A stretch of DNA of 62,848 bases from Sphingomonadales bacterium (GTDB lineage Bacteria; Pseudomonadota; Alphaproteobacteria; Sphingomonadales; Sphingomonadaceae). Made by a program: the position numbers and the translations under genes. The stretch is from the NCBI GenBank assembly GCA_017309275.1, contig JAFKLT010000057.1, positions 1 through 62,848 on the forward strand, written 5' to 3'. Shown one piece after another: positions 28,286 to 38,428 of this stretch. Within the stretch, counting starts at the first letter, position 1, and each line of letters starts with the position of its first letter. Under the pieces are notes generated by a model. It saw only the letters and a program-made list of their open reading frames with translations. It ran no database searches and was not told the origin of the DNA.

Positions 28286-29146
28286 ATGTCCGCCATCGCC
28301 GATCTTGTCCGCGAAGAGCTGTGGACCCCCGTCGACCCGCGCGCGACCGCGATGGCGGCGGCGATCGCGGCACAATATCCGGGCAGCGCGCGGGCGGTAC
28401 TCTTCTACGGCAGCTGCCTGCGCGAGACCCAGCTCGACGGGCTGATGCTCGATTTCTACCTGATCGTCTCGGACTATGGCGATGCGTATCCGAAACACTG
28501 GATGGCGGTCGCGAACCGGTTGATCCCGCCCAACGTCTTTCCCTTTCAGCATGACGGGCTGATCGCCAAATATGCCGTGCTCAGCGAAGCCGATTTCGAT
28601 CGGCTCAACGGTACCGAAACGCGCAACGTGTCGGTTTGGGCGCGTTTTGCGCAGCCGTCGCGGCTGGTCTGGGCGGTCGACGATACCGCCGCGGATCGGG
28701 CCGTCGCCGCCGTGTCGCGTGCGGCCCCGACCTTGCTCGCCGCGGCCGGCCGGGCCGAGGGTGAGGCCGTGCTCGACTGGTGGCGCCGTGCTTTTTCGCT
28801 GACCTATTCGGTCGAACTTCGCGCCGAACGGACGAGCCGGGCGCAGTCGGTCGTCGATGCCGATACCGAACGCTATCTGCGCTTCGGCGATCCGGCGATG
28901 GCGGCCATCCCGGCGGATGCCGAAAGCGGCAGCTGGGCGCGTCGTCGTATCGAAGGCAAGCTGCTGAGCATCGTCCGCCTTGCGAAGGCAAGTCTGACCT
29001 ATGCGGGCGGGATCGACTATCTCGCGTGGAAGATAAACCGCCATGCGGGCACGCAGATCGAGATCAAGCCGTGGCAGCGCCGCTGGCCGCTCGTCGCCGC
29101 GCTGACGCTGGTGCCGCGCCTGATGAAGAGCGGCGCGATCCGCTAG
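28286..29146 (+). CDS. Tam41-like phosphatidate cytidylyltransferase candidate
   Basis: The 286-residue protein has a nucleotidyltransferase-type start: AVLFYGSCLRE (YGS at 41-43), then LMLDFYLIVSDY with Asp56, followed by HWMAVANRLIPPNVF. This order, YGS, a short gap, (V/L)DF and a KNWxxH-like stretch, resembles the Tam41/Mmp37 CDP-diacylglycerol synthase of mitochondria. It is unlike the membrane-embedded CdsA, and no transmembrane helix is obvious. The preceding kinase would supply phosphatidate. The assignment rests on motif memory and context. Confidence 0.6.
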   Translation: MSAIADLVREELWTPVDPRATAMAAAIAAQYPGSARAVLFYGSCLRETQLDGLMLDFYLIVSDYGDAYPKHWMAVANRLIPPNVFPFQHDGLIAKYAVLSEADFDRLNGTETRNVSVWARFAQPSRLVWAVDDTAADRAVAAVSRAAPTLLAAAGRAEGEAVLDWWRRAFSLTYSVELRAERTSRAQSVVDADTERYLRFGDPAMAAIPADAESGSWARRRIEGKLLSIVRLAKASLTYAGGIDYLAWKINRHAGTQIEIKPWQRRWPLVAALTLVPRLMKSGAIR

Positions 29147-31143
29147 CTGGCGAGGCGCTGCCCCTCGGGCCGCGTGTCGCCGATCCGCCGGATCGCCTGA
29201 TCGAGCGCCGTCAGGGTGAAGGGCTTGCGCAGCACATCATGGTCGCCGAACGACGCGACCTCGCTCGCATCGCCAGCATATCCGGTGACAAACAGCACCG
29301 ACAGTTCGGGCCAGCGTTGCTTTAGCTGGGCGACCATTTCGGGGCCGGTCAGTTCGGGCATCAGCACGTCGGACAGGATCAGGTCGAAGCCGCCCTGGAC
29401 CTCTGCGAGTTGCTTTTCGACCAGATTTTCGGCGTCGAGCGGATTGGCGCAGGCGACGGCCCTGTGGCCAAGTTCCTCGACGGCATCGACTGTCGCGGCG
29501 AGCACGCGCTGATCGTCCTCGACGACCAATATGTTCAGCGCTTCGGCCGGCACCGTGTCGGCCTGATCGCCGGCCTGATCGCTCGCGGGCGCGGCGGCCT
29601 CCTCCGGTTTGGCGACCGGCAACAGCATCGCGACGCTGGTGCCTTCGCCTTCGGTCGACGAAATCTGCACCTCACCGCCCGATTGCCGGCAAAAGGCGAA
29701 GACCTGACTCATGCCCAGTCCGGTGCCCTGCCCGGCGGGTTTCGTAGTATAGAAGGGGTCGAAAACGCGCTCCAGAACCTCGGCCGACATGCCGCAGCCG
29801 GTGTCGATCACCTGCACCGCGAGCGCCGCCGCATTTTCTTCTTCGTCGCGCAGCGTGCGGATCGTCAGCGACCCATGACCCTCCATCGCGTCGCGGGCAT
29901 TGACCGACAGATTCAGCAGCGCATTTTCGAATTGCTGCCGATCCACCCACCCGGCCAATCCGGCCGCGCGCAGGTCGAGCGTCAGGGCGATACGGTCGCC
30001 GATCGTGCGCTCGATCAACTCGGAAAACCCCGCAATGCAATCGTCGATCAGCACCATTTCCGGACGCGCCGGTTCCGACCGGGCAAAGGCCAGCAGTCGG
30101 CGCGTGAGGTCGGCGGCGCGGTTGGCGCCGTCCATTGCGTTGCTCAGATGCCGCTGCGCTTTCTCGGGTGCGGTGACGACCAGCCGTTGCGCCAGCTCCA
30201 GGCCGCCGACGACGACCGCCAGCATATTGTTGAAGTCATGCGCGATGCCGCCGGTCAGCTGGCCGACGGCTTCCATCTTCTGTGCCTGGCGCAGTTGCGC
30301 CTCGGCGGTTTCGCGCTCGTTCATCTCGCTGCGCAGGGCGTCGTTCGCCTGTGCCAGTTCGACCGTGCGTGCCTCGACCGCGGCCTCGAGCTGCATCGCG
30401 CGGTCGGCCTCGAACAGCGTCTCGCGTCGCGCTGTGCGCCGTTCGTTCTCGGCGCGAACGAGCGATACCGTCGCCGCGATGGCGATCACTGCCGCCGCGG
30501 CTCCAAGCAGCGAAAAGAGCAGAATCGCCTGATTCAGGCTCGCGCGATCGGCCGAAGCGAGGCGATTGCGCTCGGCAAGGATCGCGCGCTCGTTGCGGAT
30601 CAGTTCGGACAGCAGCCGATCGATGCGGATCAGCGCGGCATCATGACCCGCGGCGTTATATTTCGAAATCGCGGCGACGGTCTGCCGGTAGTTGGCGCTC
30701 AACGCCGCATCGCCGAGCTGCCGCCCGCGGGCGTCGAGTTCGTCGGTCAGCTTCTTGACCAGCTCCGCCTGTTTCCGATTGTCGCGGACGTTGCGCTGGA
30801 GCAGCGACAGATATTGCTGCGACAGCCCCCATTGCTGTTGATAGACGCGGCCATCTTCCTTCTGCAGCCCCACCGCGAAGCGGCCGAGCGCGGCTTCGGC
30901 GCGCGCGAGGGCGGCGTCGAGGCTGCGGGTCTGCGATATGACTTCCAGGCTGTGCGCCTGCCACCCCAGCGATCGGTCGTAATTGTCGTTGGCGCGGGCG
31001 AGCAGCAGGACGAGCGCAGCCACGACCCCGGTCAGGATCGCGCCCAGTCCGATCGTCAGCCAGAAGCGCAGCCGCTCCCGCCGACCTTCGGTTTCATTCT
31101 CCAGGTCCCTCTCGAACACCTTGATCTTGTATCGAACAAGCAC
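29143..31143 (-). CDS. Hybrid sensor histidine kinase/response regulator with CHASE3-like sensor
   Basis: The 666-residue protein runs from a GTG at 31143. Transmembrane helices at about 30-50 and 207-229 flank a helical periplasmic CHASE3-like domain. Then come a coiled coil (250-290), the HisKA domain with His302 in GGIAHDFNNMLAVV, an HATPase domain (NLSVNARDAM, DTGCGMS, GTGLGMSQV) and a C-terminal receiver with phospho-acceptor Asp in LILSDVLMPE. The kinase resembles the HWE/FixL-like hybrid group that feeds a separate regulator. No partner is adjacent. Its end overlaps the Tam41-like gene tail to tail. Confidence 0.92.
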   Translation of the reverse strand: MLVRYKIKVFERDLENETEGRRERLRFWLTIGLGAILTGVVAALVLLLARANDNYDRSLGWQAHSLEVISQTRSLDAALARAEAALGRFAVGLQKEDGRVYQQQWGLSQQYLSLLQRNVRDNRKQAELVKKLTDELDARGRQLGDAALSANYRQTVAAISKYNAAGHDAALIRIDRLLSELIRNERAILAERNRLASADRASLNQAILLFSLLGAAAAVIAIAATVSLVRAENERRTARRETLFEADRAMQLEAAVEARTVELAQANDALRSEMNERETAEAQLRQAQKMEAVGQLTGGIAHDFNNMLAVVVGGLELAQRLVVTAPEKAQRHLSNAMDGANRAADLTRRLLAFARSEPARPEMVLIDDCIAGFSELIERTIGDRIALTLDLRAAGLAGWVDRQQFENALLNLSVNARDAMEGHGSLTIRTLRDEEENAAALAVQVIDTGCGMSAEVLERVFDPFYTTKPAGQGTGLGMSQVFAFCRQSGGEVQISSTEGEGTSVAMLLPVAKPEEAAAPASDQAGDQADTVPAEALNILVVEDDQRVLAATVDAVEELGHRAVACANPLDAENLVEKQLAEVQGGFDLILSDVLMPELTGPEMVAQLKQRWPELSVLFVTGYAGDASEVASFGDHDVLRKPFTLTALDQAIRRIGDTRPEGQRLAS

Positions 31144-31231
31144 CGCCGGGCAAAGTGGGGAAGGGGACGCGAGGCGCGCCCTGCTTCAACTCGCCGCGAA
31201 AAGGAATCCGCTGGTCGGTGCGGCGCCCGGA

Positions 31232-32434
31232 TCAGCCGATAATGCCGACGCGTTTGCCCGCGCGTTCGAAACGGCCGAGAATCTCGTCGACCTGTTCGCT
31301 CGAATGCTCGGCGCACAGCGAACAACGCAGCAGCGTCATGCCCGCGGGCGTCGCCGGCGGGCGTGCCAGATTGACGTACAGGCCCTCTTCCAGCAGCGCT
31401 TCCCACATCATCGCGCCCTTTTCCAGGTCGGGCATGATGACGGCGATGATCGCCGACTGCGGCTCTTCGGTGCCGAGCTGAAAGCCCAACGCACGCAGCC
31501 CGCCGTGGAGCTTCTTCGAATTTTCCCACAGATGCGCGCGCTTGTTCGACCCGTGCATCAGCTTGCGGATGCTGGTCGCCGCGGTCGCGACGACGCTCGG
31601 CGGCAACGAGGCAGTGAAGACATAGGGGCGGCAGACGAGCCGCATGATCTCGAACTTGGGATGGTTCGACACGCAGAAGCCGCCGACGGTGCCGACGCTC
31701 TTGCTGAAGGTGCCGATGATGAAGTCGACATCTTCGATCACGCCCTGCGCCTCGGCGACGCCGCGGCCATGTTCGCCGATAAAGCCCATCGAATGCGCTT
31801 CGTCGACCAGCACCATCGCGCCATTTTCCTTGGCGACGCGCACCATTTCGGTCAGCGGTGCGATGTCGCCGAGCATCGAATAGACGCCCTCGAGCACGAC
31901 CAGCTTGCCCGCTTCGGGAGGCAGGCGCTTCAGGCGTTTTTCCAGCGCTTCGATGTCGTTGTGGCGAAAGGCGACGATTTCGGCGTCGCCCATCTTGCAC
32001 CCGTCATAGATCGAGGCGTGGCTGTCGATGTCGAGGATGACATAATCGCCCTTGCCGGCGATCGTCGAAATGATGCCGAGGTTTGCCTGATAACCGGTCG
32101 AAAACACCATGGCGTGATCCATGGCGTAGAATTCCTTCAGCGCTTCCTCGCACTCCTTGTGGCCCTGATAGGTGCCGTTGAGGACGCGGCTCCCGGTGGT
32201 GCCGCTGCCGAACTTGTCGAGCGCCTCCTTTCCCGCGGCGATGACGTCCTCGTCGAAGGTCATGCCCATATAATTATAGGTGCCGAGCAGGATCGTCTCG
32301 CGGCCGTTGCAGATCGCGACGGTCGGCGACACGACGCGCTCCATCACCAGGCTGAACGGGTCGGTCACGCCGGTGGCGAGCAGCGCTTCACGCTGCTGGA
32401 TCAGCGGGTCGAACTTACTGAAAAGATCGGTCAT
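31232..32434 (-). CDS. spt: Serine palmitoyltransferase
   Basis: The 400-residue PLP enzyme of the alpha-oxoamine synthase family condenses serine with an acyl thioester to 3-ketosphinganine, the first step of sphingolipid synthesis. Landmarks are GTYNYMGM, His139 in DSHASIYDG, Asp211 in VDEAHSMGF and the PLP lysine Lys245 in GTFSKSVGTVGG. RPPATPAG near the C-terminus is typical of bacterial SPT. ATG 32434 is chosen over an upstream in-frame codon because it fits family length. It follows a dedicated acyl carrier protein gene, a known arrangement in sphingolipid-making alphaproteobacteria. Confidence 0.93.
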   Translation of the reverse strand: MTDLFSKFDPLIQQREALLATGVTDPFSLVMERVVSPTVAICNGRETILLGTYNYMGMTFDEDVIAAGKEALDKFGSGTTGSRVLNGTYQGHKECEEALKEFYAMDHAMVFSTGYQANLGIISTIAGKGDYVILDIDSHASIYDGCKMGDAEIVAFRHNDIEALEKRLKRLPPEAGKLVVLEGVYSMLGDIAPLTEMVRVAKENGAMVLVDEAHSMGFIGEHGRGVAEAQGVIEDVDFIIGTFSKSVGTVGGFCVSNHPKFEIMRLVCRPYVFTASLPPSVVATAATSIRKLMHGSNKRAHLWENSKKLHGGLRALGFQLGTEEPQSAIIAVIMPDLEKGAMMWEALLEEGLYVNLARPPATPAGMTLLRCSLCAEHSSEQVDEILGRFERAGKRVGIIG

Positions 32435-32537
32435 TTGCGTTTCTTCCGTGTGCCCCGGAAAGCCAGGGTCCAGATGAGTTATGCGGCGCGGCCGCGATGC
32501 TGCCATCGGCCCCGGCGAGTGCCGGGGGGCGGCAGGG

Positions 32538-32774
32538 TCAGCCCTGCAGCTTCTCGACGGCGGCGACGAGCTGGCCGACGGTCTCGATTTCGGCCTGCAT
32601 GTTCATGCTGATGATGATGTCGAACGTGTCTTCGACTTCGGCCACGAAGTCCATCACCGTCAGGCTGTCCCATTCGAGGTCGCCGGCAAAGGTGGTCGCG
32701 TCGGTCAGGTCGACGCCTTTCTTGTTGAACGGTTCGATCAGGCCGAAAATCTGGTCGCGGAGGGCGGTGCTCAT
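32538..32774 (-). CDS. Acyl carrier protein linked to serine palmitoyltransferase
   Basis: This 78-residue acyl carrier protein has the phosphopantetheine attachment Ser37 in EWDSLTVMD. It starts MSTALRDQIFGLIEP and lies 103 bp upstream of spt in the same orientation. Such SPT-linked carriers are thought to deliver the acyl chain to the enzyme in place of acyl-CoA. It differs clearly from the housekeeping AcpP motif (GADSLD). Confidence 0.92.
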   Translation of the reverse strand: MSTALRDQIFGLIEPFNKKGVDLTDATTFAGDLEWDSLTVMDFVAEVEDTFDIIISMNMQAEIETVGQLVAAVEKLQG

Positions 32775-32939
32775 TTTGTGCGTCCCATAAAGGAATAAAG
32801 TTGCGCGCGGGAATGCCGCGATGCTCTGCGCTTGGCAAGCGAATGCGGCGGGAATCGGGCAGCATCTTGCCGTTCGCGGCGCTTCATGTCATCGGTGTGA
32901 CGGGGTCGCCCGAGCTTATGGGGCAGGGGAGGGGACTGT

Positions 32940-33512
32940 ATGGACAGCGAAAAGTCGATTGCGGCGCCGGAACGGCCGGCTATTTCCTTCCCGCCGAACG
33001 CGGTCCACCTCGTCCGCACCAATCAGCAGATAACGATGCAACTGTCGCAGATGGCCGACCAGAAGGCGTCGATCCTGATGGGGGCAACCTTCGTCGTCTT
33101 TACCCTCGCGGTCGGTCAGGCGCGCGTCGGCGCGGGGGCGTTCGCGATGCCATTGACGGTGCTCGCGACCTTTTCCTTCCTTTCGGCGCTGCTCGCGATC
33201 TCGGCCGTGCTTCCGCGTGTCGGAAAAGCGCCGCCCGCCGTGTACAAGGACGGGAAGGACCACAGCAATATTCTCTTCTTCGGCCGGTTCGAACAGATGG
33301 AGGAGCAGGAGTTCATCGATGCGGTGAAGACGCGGCTGCGTACGGAGGAGGATCTGTACGAGACGATGCTGCGCGACACCTATCAGAACGGGGTCATCCT
33401 CGCGCGACGCAAATATCGCTATCTTGCCTATGCCTACCGGCTGTTCGTCGTCGGGCTGACGCTGACCTTCTTGGCATTTGCCTATGAAATGGCGCTCGTC
33501 TGGAGCCAATGA
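32940..33512 (+). CDS. Pycsar-effector family (DUF5706-like) transmembrane protein
   Basis: The 190-residue protein shows the full pattern of the Pycsar TM effector family. QMADQKASILMGA lies at about residues 37-49, followed by a hydrophobic hairpin (about 47-60 and 72-92). SNILFFGRFEQM is at about 109-120, then the LYETMLRDTYQNGVILARRKYR stretch, and a last transmembrane helix at 163-183. In Pycsar systems such proteins disrupt the membrane when they bind cCMP or cUMP made by a pyrimidine cyclase. No cyclase gene is in the window. A strong GGGGAGGGG site precedes ATG 32940. The TIR gene follows by 24 bp and is probably co-transcribed. Confidence 0.8.
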   Translation: MDSEKSIAAPERPAISFPPNAVHLVRTNQQITMQLSQMADQKASILMGATFVVFTLAVGQARVGAGAFAMPLTVLATFSFLSALLAISAVLPRVGKAPPAVYKDGKDHSNILFFGRFEQMEEQEFIDAVKTRLRTEEDLYETMLRDTYQNGVILARRKYRYLAYAYRLFVVGLTLTFLAFAYEMALVWSQ

Positions 33513-33536
33513 CGCCGCAAAGCATTTGATGGAGCG

Positions 33537-34613
33537 ATGACCGACGTCTTCATCAGCTACAAGCGCAAAGAGCGGCCGCGCTGCGTTGCCATCTACAATG
33601 CGCTCGTCGACCTGAAGCTGTCGGTCTGGTTCGACGCACATATCGAACCCGGCACCGATTTCGACCGCGAGATCGAGCGCGAGGTGCGCGGCGCGAAGGC
33701 CGTACTCGTCCTCTGGTCCTCGCTCGCCGCCGACAGCGACTGGATCCGCGCCGAAGCCCGCACCGGGCGGCAGAACGAGCGCCTCGTCGCCGCGCGTCTT
33801 GACGATTGCCTGCCGCCGCTGGAGTTCGCCTCCGTACAGGCGGTCGACTTGTTCGACCGACGCGACTTCCAATCGGGCGAAGGGTGGCGACAGATCGTGT
33901 CGCGCATCGGCCGTCTGATCGGTCGCCCGGGCCTCGGCGACTATGTGCGCTGCGAACAGGCGGCGGATGCCGGGCTGTGGCGCGGATGGATCGCGGCCAA
34001 TCCGGACGATCCGCTGGTCGACATGGCAAGGCAGCGCGCCGCGGCGCTTGGCTCGCCGGCTGATCGCGGGGCCGTTTCCCCGCCGGCTTCGCCTGCCGTC
34101 GTCGCGCCGGTGCCCGCAGCGGATCCCGCGCGGCACTATTGGCCGATGCTTGCCGGCGGCGTCCTGATGGTCGGCGCGGTGCTGGTGCTGGCGTTCGGCG
34201 GCGCGGGCGGGGCCGGTGGCGCGTCTGACGCTGCGGATGTCGCCGCAAAGTCTGATAGCGCGGCGACATCCGCGCAAGGCACAGTCACGCCGATGGCGTC
34301 GGCGGGGCAGGGAAAGCTTGCCTTTTGCCGGCCCGACAAGCCCTATGTGTTGCGCTTCGCTCCCGGCCGCACCGACATGCCGCCTGCAGGCAATCTGACG
34401 ATCAGTAATATCTGGCTCGCCTGGCGCGAATGCCGCGGTCCCGTCCGCGTCGAAGGATATGGCGACGCGGCGGAGGGGGCCGCGATGGCGGCGACCGTCG
34501 CGACCGAACTGCGGGGCCGGGGCGTCGATCCCCAGGCGATTTCGCCCGTCGGCAAGCTTGCGGGAGCGGGCGGCGATCGCCGCGTCGAGGTCTATCTGCT
34601 TCCTCCGCGCTGA
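33537..34613 (+). CDS. TIR domain protein with transmembrane and OmpA-like C-terminal domain
   Basis: The 358-residue protein starts with a TIR domain (residues 1-115): VFISYKRKERP, LSVWFDAHIEPGTDF and VLVLWSSLAADSDWIRAEA, with the likely catalytic Glu73. A linker of low complexity leads to one transmembrane helix (about 137-160), an Ala/Gly/Ser-rich stretch, and a C-terminal domain of about 90 residues (YVLRFAPGRTDMP, then VRVEGYGDAAEGAAMA) that looks OmpA-like. The TIR part would face the cytoplasm and the OmpA part the periplasm. TIR domains of this type can hydrolyse NAD+. It is paired with the Pycsar-family membrane gene. Confidence 0.82.
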   Translation: MTDVFISYKRKERPRCVAIYNALVDLKLSVWFDAHIEPGTDFDREIEREVRGAKAVLVLWSSLAADSDWIRAEARTGRQNERLVAARLDDCLPPLEFASVQAVDLFDRRDFQSGEGWRQIVSRIGRLIGRPGLGDYVRCEQAADAGLWRGWIAANPDDPLVDMARQRAAALGSPADRGAVSPPASPAVVAPVPAADPARHYWPMLAGGVLMVGAVLVLAFGGAGGAGGASDAADVAAKSDSAATSAQGTVTPMASAGQGKLAFCRPDKPYVLRFAPGRTDMPPAGNLTISNIWLAWRECRGPVRVEGYGDAAEGAAMAATVATELRGRGVDPQAISPVGKLAGAGGDRRVEVYLLPPR

Positions 34614-34709
34614 GCTGCTGTGGCCTTAATGCCACCATCACCGACAATTTGCGGCACGTCGCAAGCGGCGGCTTGAACCCTTGCAAGGCCGCGCCTATCC
34701 GGGCCGGCT

Positions 34710-36107
34710 ATGCTGGAGCAGGCCACCCCTCTGACTGCGGATCGTCCGCAGGATTTTCGTGCGGAATTCCGCGCGACGCTGGCGCTCGCCGTGCCTCTGG
34801 CGGCGGCAAACCTGCTTCAGATGCTGGTGCATGCGATCGACGTCATGTTCGTCGCGCGGCTCGGCGATACCGAATTGGCGGCCTCGTCGCTGGGCGTTTC
34901 GATCTTCGGGCTGTTGCTCTGGACGGGGACCGGCCTCGTCAGTGCAGCGGCGCCGCTGATCGCCGCCGAACTCGGCCGGCGCAAGCATTCGGTGCGCGAG
35001 GTGCGCCGGACGGTACGCATGGCGCTATGGCTCAGCCTGCTCGTCTCGCTGTTCTTCATGGGTGTCTGCGCCGCGGGCGGGCCGATCATGCGCGCGACCG
35101 GACAGCCCGAGGATTTGACGGTGCGCGCGGCCAGTTTTCTGCTGATCCTGATGTGGGGCATGTTCCCGATGATCGCGGCGAACGTGCTGCGTATCTTCGT
35201 GTCCGCGCTCGGCCGACCGACGATCGCGACCGCGATCACCTTCGGCGCGCTGTTCGTGAACGCGCTCGGCAACTGGTTGCTGGTTTTCGGGCATCTCGGC
35301 ATGCCCGCGCTCGGGCTTCATGGTTCCGCGATATCGAGCGTGATCACCAGCACGCTGATCCTGCTCGCCTATGTCGTCGTTATCCAGAGCGACCGGCGCC
35401 TTCGCCGCTATCGCCTGTTCGGCAATTGGTGGCGCAGCGAATGGAGCCGCTTCTTCGAAATGCTGCGTATCGGCACGCCGATCAGCCTGACCATTCTGGC
35501 CGAGGCCGGCCTGTTCACCGGCGCGGCCTTTCTGATGGGCCGCATCGGCGAGGCGCAACTCGCCGGGCATACGATCGCGCTTCAGGTCGCGGCGCTGGCC
35601 TTTCAGATACCGTTCGGCGTTGCACAGGCGGCGACGATCCGCGTCGGCCTGGCCTATGGCGCGCGCGATCATCGCGGCATCGGGATGGCGGGCCACGCCT
35701 CGCTTGCGCTCGGCATCGGCTTCATGGGCTTTACCGCGCTTATCATGTGGCTGTTCCCCAGCCTGGTGCTTTCGATTTACGTTGATGTCGACGCCGCGCG
35801 AAATGCCGCGCTCGTCGGCTTCGCGATGCAGTTCCTCGTCGTCGCGGCCGCCTTCCAGCTCTTCGACGGAGCCCAGGCCGTCGCGGCTGGCGTGCTGCGC
35901 GGGGTGCAGGATACCCGCATCCCGATGATAATTGCGGTCTGCGGCTATTGGATCGCCGGCTATGGCACCGCGATCTACCTGGGCTTCTGGACCCCGCTTG
36001 CCGGCGTCGGCGTGTGGATCGGACTGGCCGTGGGCCTGATAGTCGTGGCCGCGATGCTGCTTATGCGCTGGCGGATGCGCGGCCGTCTCGGACTACTCCC
36101 GGCCTGA
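34710..36107 (+). CDS. MATE family efflux transporter
   Basis: This 465-residue protein has 12 predicted transmembrane helices in two similar halves. NorM/MATE features include LALAVPLAAANLLQML, MFVARLGDTELAASSLG, the FVNALGNWLLVFGHLGMPALG loop, and IPFGVAQAATIRVGLAYGAR in the second half. It probably exports cationic drugs or metabolites in exchange for Na+ or H+. The substrate is unknown. It stands alone, with 121 bp before groES. Confidence 0.93.
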   Translation: MLEQATPLTADRPQDFRAEFRATLALAVPLAAANLLQMLVHAIDVMFVARLGDTELAASSLGVSIFGLLLWTGTGLVSAAAPLIAAELGRRKHSVREVRRTVRMALWLSLLVSLFFMGVCAAGGPIMRATGQPEDLTVRAASFLLILMWGMFPMIAANVLRIFVSALGRPTIATAITFGALFVNALGNWLLVFGHLGMPALGLHGSAISSVITSTLILLAYVVVIQSDRRLRRYRLFGNWWRSEWSRFFEMLRIGTPISLTILAEAGLFTGAAFLMGRIGEAQLAGHTIALQVAALAFQIPFGVAQAATIRVGLAYGARDHRGIGMAGHASLALGIGFMGFTALIMWLFPSLVLSIYVDVDAARNAALVGFAMQFLVVAAAFQLFDGAQAVAAGVLRGVQDTRIPMIIAVCGYWIAGYGTAIYLGFWTPLAGVGVWIGLAVGLIVVAAMLLMRWRMRGRLGLLPA

Positions 36108-36130
36108 CGCAAAAAAGTTGATCGAGTCCG

Positions 36131-36159
36131 CTTGACGGTCATTTGACTCCCACCCATAT
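36131..36159 (+). promoter_or_regulatory. RpoH-like (overlapping sigma70-like) promoter of groESL
   Basis: CTTGACG (36131-36137) and CCCATAT (36153-36159) are separated by 15 bases, matching the heat-shock sigma32 pattern (CTTGAA / CCCCATnT). The same region also reads as TTGACG-N17-CATATG for the housekeeping sigma factor. It sits just upstream of the CIRCE operator. Confidence 0.6.
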
Positions 36160-36168
36160 GGCCGTCTG

Positions 36169-36195
36169 TTAGCACTCTCCCTGTGTGAGTGCTAA
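36169..36195 (+). promoter_or_regulatory. CIRCE operator (HrcA site)
   Basis: TTAGCACTC (36169-36177), nine bases, then GAGTGCTAA (36187-36195): a perfect CIRCE inverted repeat. HrcA binds here and represses groESL until heat shock. It lies in the 5' leader, 34 bases before the groES start. Confidence 0.97.
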
Positions 36196-36228
36196 GAACG
36201 ATATTTTTGCACTTCTGGAGGGATTTCC

Positions 36229-36516
36229 ATGCAATTTCGTCCGCTGCACGACCGCGTGCTCGTCCGCCGTATCGAAGCCGAAGAAAAGACGGCTGGCGGC
36301 ATCATCATCCCCGACACCGCCAAGGAAAAGCCGCAGGAAGGCGAAGTCGTCTCGGTCGGTTCGGGCACTCGCGCCGACGACGGCAAGGTGACCCCGCTCG
36401 ACGTCAAGGCCGGCGACCGCGTCCTGTTCGGCAAATGGTCGGGCACCGAAGTCAAGGTCGACGGCGAAGAGCTGCTGATCATGAAGGAATCGGACATCCT
36501 CGGCGTCATTGCCTGA
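36229..36516 (+). CDS. groES: Co-chaperonin GroES
   Basis: The 95-residue co-chaperonin forms the heptameric lid of GroEL. It starts [40 protein letters not shown] is the mobile loop and neighbouring strand, and [12 protein letters not shown] follows. A GGAGGG ribosome site precedes the ATG. It is first gene of the groES-groEL operon, under CIRCE/HrcA and probably RpoH control. Confidence 0.98.
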   Translation: MQFRPLHDRVLVRRIEAEEKTAGGIIIPDTAKEKPQEGEVVSVGSGTRADDGKVTPLDVKAGDRVLFGKWSGTEVKVDGEELLIMKESDILGVIA

Positions 36517-36558
36517 GCATTGTCGTTCCGCTCCGGCGGAAATGTGATTTCAGAGTAA

Positions 36559-38241
<1,683 letters not shown>

Positions 38242-38275
38242 GTCCGTACCGTTCGGCACCTAGCCAACAGAAAGA

Positions 38276-38305
38276 GGGCCGGGGGAGCAATCCTCCGGCC
38301 CTTTT
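38276..38305 (+). terminator. Rho-independent terminator of groESL
   Basis: GGGCCGG and GAG on the left pair with CTC and CCGGCCC on the right, with two extra G in the left arm and a short CAAT loop, followed by TTTT (38302-38305). It lies 34 bp after the groEL stop. Confidence 0.85.
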
Positions 38306-38428
38306 CCTTTGCGGTCCTGCTTTCTTCGTCATCGTCGACGTGATCCGGGGTAACGAAAGTGGAAATGGTTGGCGAAACAGGGCGGGTGGGACATTGCCAG
38401 TTCATCGCGCGGGACATAGCTAGGGGCC

